NCBI GenBank assembly: GCA_044227095.1
Contig: JBGAFV010000001.1
Coordinates: forward strand, 558,001 to 622,000
Reading direction: 5' to 3'
Length of the DNA: 64,000 bases
Source of the DNA: JACMLD01 sp044227095
Lineage (GTDB): Bacteria > Bacteroidota > Bacteroidia > Chitinophagales > Chitinophagaceae
Position 1 is the first letter of the stretch. Each line of letters starts with the position of its first letter. This document shows positions 62,490 to 64,000 of this stretch, one piece after another. A program made the position numbers and the translations under genes. The notes beneath the pieces are model-generated. The model had not been told where the DNA came from. It saw only the letters and a program-made list of their open reading frames with translations, and did not search any database.

Positions 62490-63737
62490 ATGAAAGGAAT
62501 TGACCATAGCGTTATAGAGAATTTTTGCATTGCCGGCATCAATTATAAAAAAACAGACGCATCTGTAAGAGGCGAATTTGCAATTAATACCGACCATTAC
62601 AATGCCGTGCTGGAACTCGCTCTGCAATCAGGCATTCATGAATTGTTTATCCTTTCTACCTGCAACCGCACAGAGATTTATGGTATTGCAGAAAATGTAC
62701 AGCAATTAATACAACTGCTTTGCACCCAAACCTCAGGAGATGCAAAAGCTTTTAATGAAATGGCTTATATAAAAAACGGGCCTGCTGCGGTTGAACATCT
62801 TTTTAATGTAGCTGCCGGGCTTGATTCTCAAATACTGGGCGATTATGAAATTATAGGCCAAATAAAACAATCTGTAAAGCTTGCCCGCGACAAAGGTTTT
62901 ATTGGTGCTACTTTAGATAGAATGGTTAGCACTGTGTTACAATCTTCAAAAGCTATTAAAAACCAAACTGCCCTTAGTGGCGGAACTGTTTCTGTTTCAT
63001 TTGCTGCTGTTCAATATATAAAAGAGAAAATAGTTAATCCCGCCAATAAAAAAATCCTTTTGCTGGGCACAGGTAAAATTGGCCGTAACACCTGTAAAAA
63101 CCTGGTGGATTATGTTGGCACTACCAATATTACTTTAATTAATCGCACACCAGAAAAAGCAAGCGATTTGGCCAATGAACTTGGCCTGCAGCATGCACCT
63201 ATTTCATTATTGTCTGAGCAAATTGCAAAGGCAGATATTATTTTGGTAGCTACCAATGCTGCTGAACCTACTATACTTACATCGCATTTAAAAGGCCATG
63301 GCGATAAACTCATCATCGATTTATCTATTCCCTATAATGTAGAAACCGCAGCGCAATACCTGCCCAATATAACTTTGGTAAACGTAGACGATCTTTCTAA
63401 ACTGAAAGATGAAACCTTAAACAGAAGAAAAAAAGAAGTTCCTAAAGCAAAAGCTATCATAGCAGCACATACTGCAGAATTTACAGAGTGGTTCAACATG
63501 CGCAAACATGTACCCGTACTTAAAGCTGTAAAAGATAAACTGGAGCAAATACATTTTTGCCAGATTGATACCGGTGCTTATTCAGCCCCAGCATTTGTTA
63601 ATTTTACTGCTGAAAAGCCCGAAGCCAGGATACAAAAAGTAATTACTACAATGGCTGTAAAAATGCGGCAGCAGGATCAGCGTGGTTGCCAGTATATTGA
63701 AGCCATCAACGATTTTATGGCTACCGGTACAAACTAA
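62490..63737 (+). CDS. hemA: glutamyl-tRNA reductase
   Basis: A 415-residue NADPH-dependent enzyme, first of the C5 tetrapyrrole pathway. Cys58 in STCNRTEIYG is the catalytic nucleophile; GLDSQILGDYEIIGQIK and the Rossmann motif ILLLGTGKIGRNT are conserved. It is divergent from hemH (189 nt apart) and followed by hemC after 7 nt, with which it is presumably cotranscribed. Confidence 0.96.
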   Translation: MKGIDHSVIENFCIAGINYKKTDASVRGEFAINTDHYNAVLELALQSGIHELFILSTCNRTEIYGIAENVQQLIQLLCTQTSGDAKAFNEMAYIKNGPAAVEHLFNVAAGLDSQILGDYEIIGQIKQSVKLARDKGFIGATLDRMVSTVLQSSKAIKNQTALSGGTVSVSFAAVQYIKEKIVNPANKKILLLGTGKIGRNTCKNLVDYVGTTNITLINRTPEKASDLANELGLQHAPISLLSEQIAKADIILVATNAAEPTILTSHLKGHGDKLIIDLSIPYNVETAAQYLPNITLVNVDDLSKLKDETLNRRKKEVPKAKAIIAAHTAEFTEWFNMRKHVPVLKAVKDKLEQIHFCQIDTGAYSAPAFVNFTAEKPEARIQKVITTMAVKMRQQDQRGCQYIEAINDFMATGTN

Positions 63738-63744
63738 TCTTTCA

Positions 63745-64000
63745 ATGAAAAACAAAATACGGATTGGCACAAGAGAAAGCCAGCTTGCAGTGTGGCAGGC
63801 AACTGCCGTACAGCAATTACTAAAAGAAAATGGCTTTGAAAGTGAGCTTGTATTTATAAAAAGCGAAGGTGATATAGATCTTATAACACCTTTATATGCC
63901 ATAGGCGTGCAAGGCGTTTTTACCCGCAGCCTGGATATTGCACTGCTAAATAATAAAATTGATATTGCCGTTCATTCTATGAAAGATGTGCCAGTACAAC
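63745..64000 (+). CDS. hemC: porphobilinogen deaminase (hydroxymethylbilane synthase), partial
   Basis: The window ends after 85 residues. The visible part is diagnostic: IRIGTRESQLAVWQA at the start, then GVQGVFTRSLDIALL and DIAVHSMKDVPVQ. It makes hydroxymethylbilane from porphobilinogen. The ATG is 7 nt after the hemA stop. The dipyrromethane-binding Cys is beyond the edge. Confidence 0.95.
   Translation, partial: MKNKIRIGTRESQLAVWQATAVQQLLKENGFESELVFIKSEGDIDLITPLYAIGVQGVFTRSLDIALLNNKIDIAVHSMKDVPVQ

Overview
This 64 kb window reads as a contiguous piece of a Bacteroidota chromosome, most likely from the Chitinophagaceae. The grounds are the protein families present (GldB next to NAD+ synthase, DUF3078, DUF5686, barrel-less MG2/plug proteins, a Bat-type MoxR-DUF58-VWA operon, LytTR two-component pair, group II GGGP synthase, single-Cys DksA-like protein). 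Promoters with the Bacteroidota -7 box TAnnTTTG, an A+T-rich base composition and scarce Shine-Dalgarno sequences point the same way. No rRNA, convincing tRNA, insertion sequence, prophage or CRISPR array is visible. Family placement is inference; no alignment was run.

Layout. 1-2.3 kb (minus): envelope-stress-like locus with two membrane proteins, a winged-helix regulator and a CreD protein fused to an extra membrane domain. 2.4-8.6 kb: three secreted proteins, two with carboxypeptidase-regulatory-like domains and one MG2/plug protein that lacks a normal start codon. 8.8-12.7 kb: glycerol operon glpK-glpD-glpF. 12.8-17.9 kb: PPK2 kinase, mscL, DUF3078 protein, scpA and two pirins. 18-22 kb (minus): a DUF5597 glycoside hydrolase, twin L,D-transpeptidase-like proteins flanking a small helical secreted protein. 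22.3-28.6 kb: dxs, LytS/LytTR pair, M28 peptidase, GGGP synthase. 29.2-32.5 kb: B12-dependent ribonucleotide reductase with a long upstream region. 32.7-39.2 kb: secreted and lipoprotein genes, a desaturase, gldB and nadE. 39.4-43.4 kb: Bat operon. 43.5-53.7 kb: rsgA, gamma-carbonic-anhydrase-like protein, class III aminotransferase, frr, WecA-like transferase, transketolase N-half, LolC-like permease, rbfA, a universal stress protein and a DksA-like protein. 53.7-59.9 kb: ileS and a GH36 alpha-galactosidase. 60-64 kb: haem cluster hemJ, hemH, hemA-hemC.

How genes work together. glpF, glpK and glpD form a complete glycerol import-to-DHAP route, and GGGP synthase downstream uses glycerol-1-phosphate-type chemistry for lipids. 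hemA and hemC start tetrapyrrole synthesis; hemJ and hemH finish haem. RbfA, RsgA and Frr are separately placed ribosome factors. The main non-coding oddities are a family of long imperfect intergenic dyads built of repeated short words (10.3, 17.9, 27.7, 36.7, 38.5, 40.4, 47.1, 51.6 kb), a four-copy array of about 190 bp between hemJ and hemH that includes the hemH stop codon, and a gene-less 640 bp region upstream of the alpha-galactosidase with two intrinsic-terminator hairpins that may mark an undescribed small RNA. Two very small lipoprotein genes also stand out.
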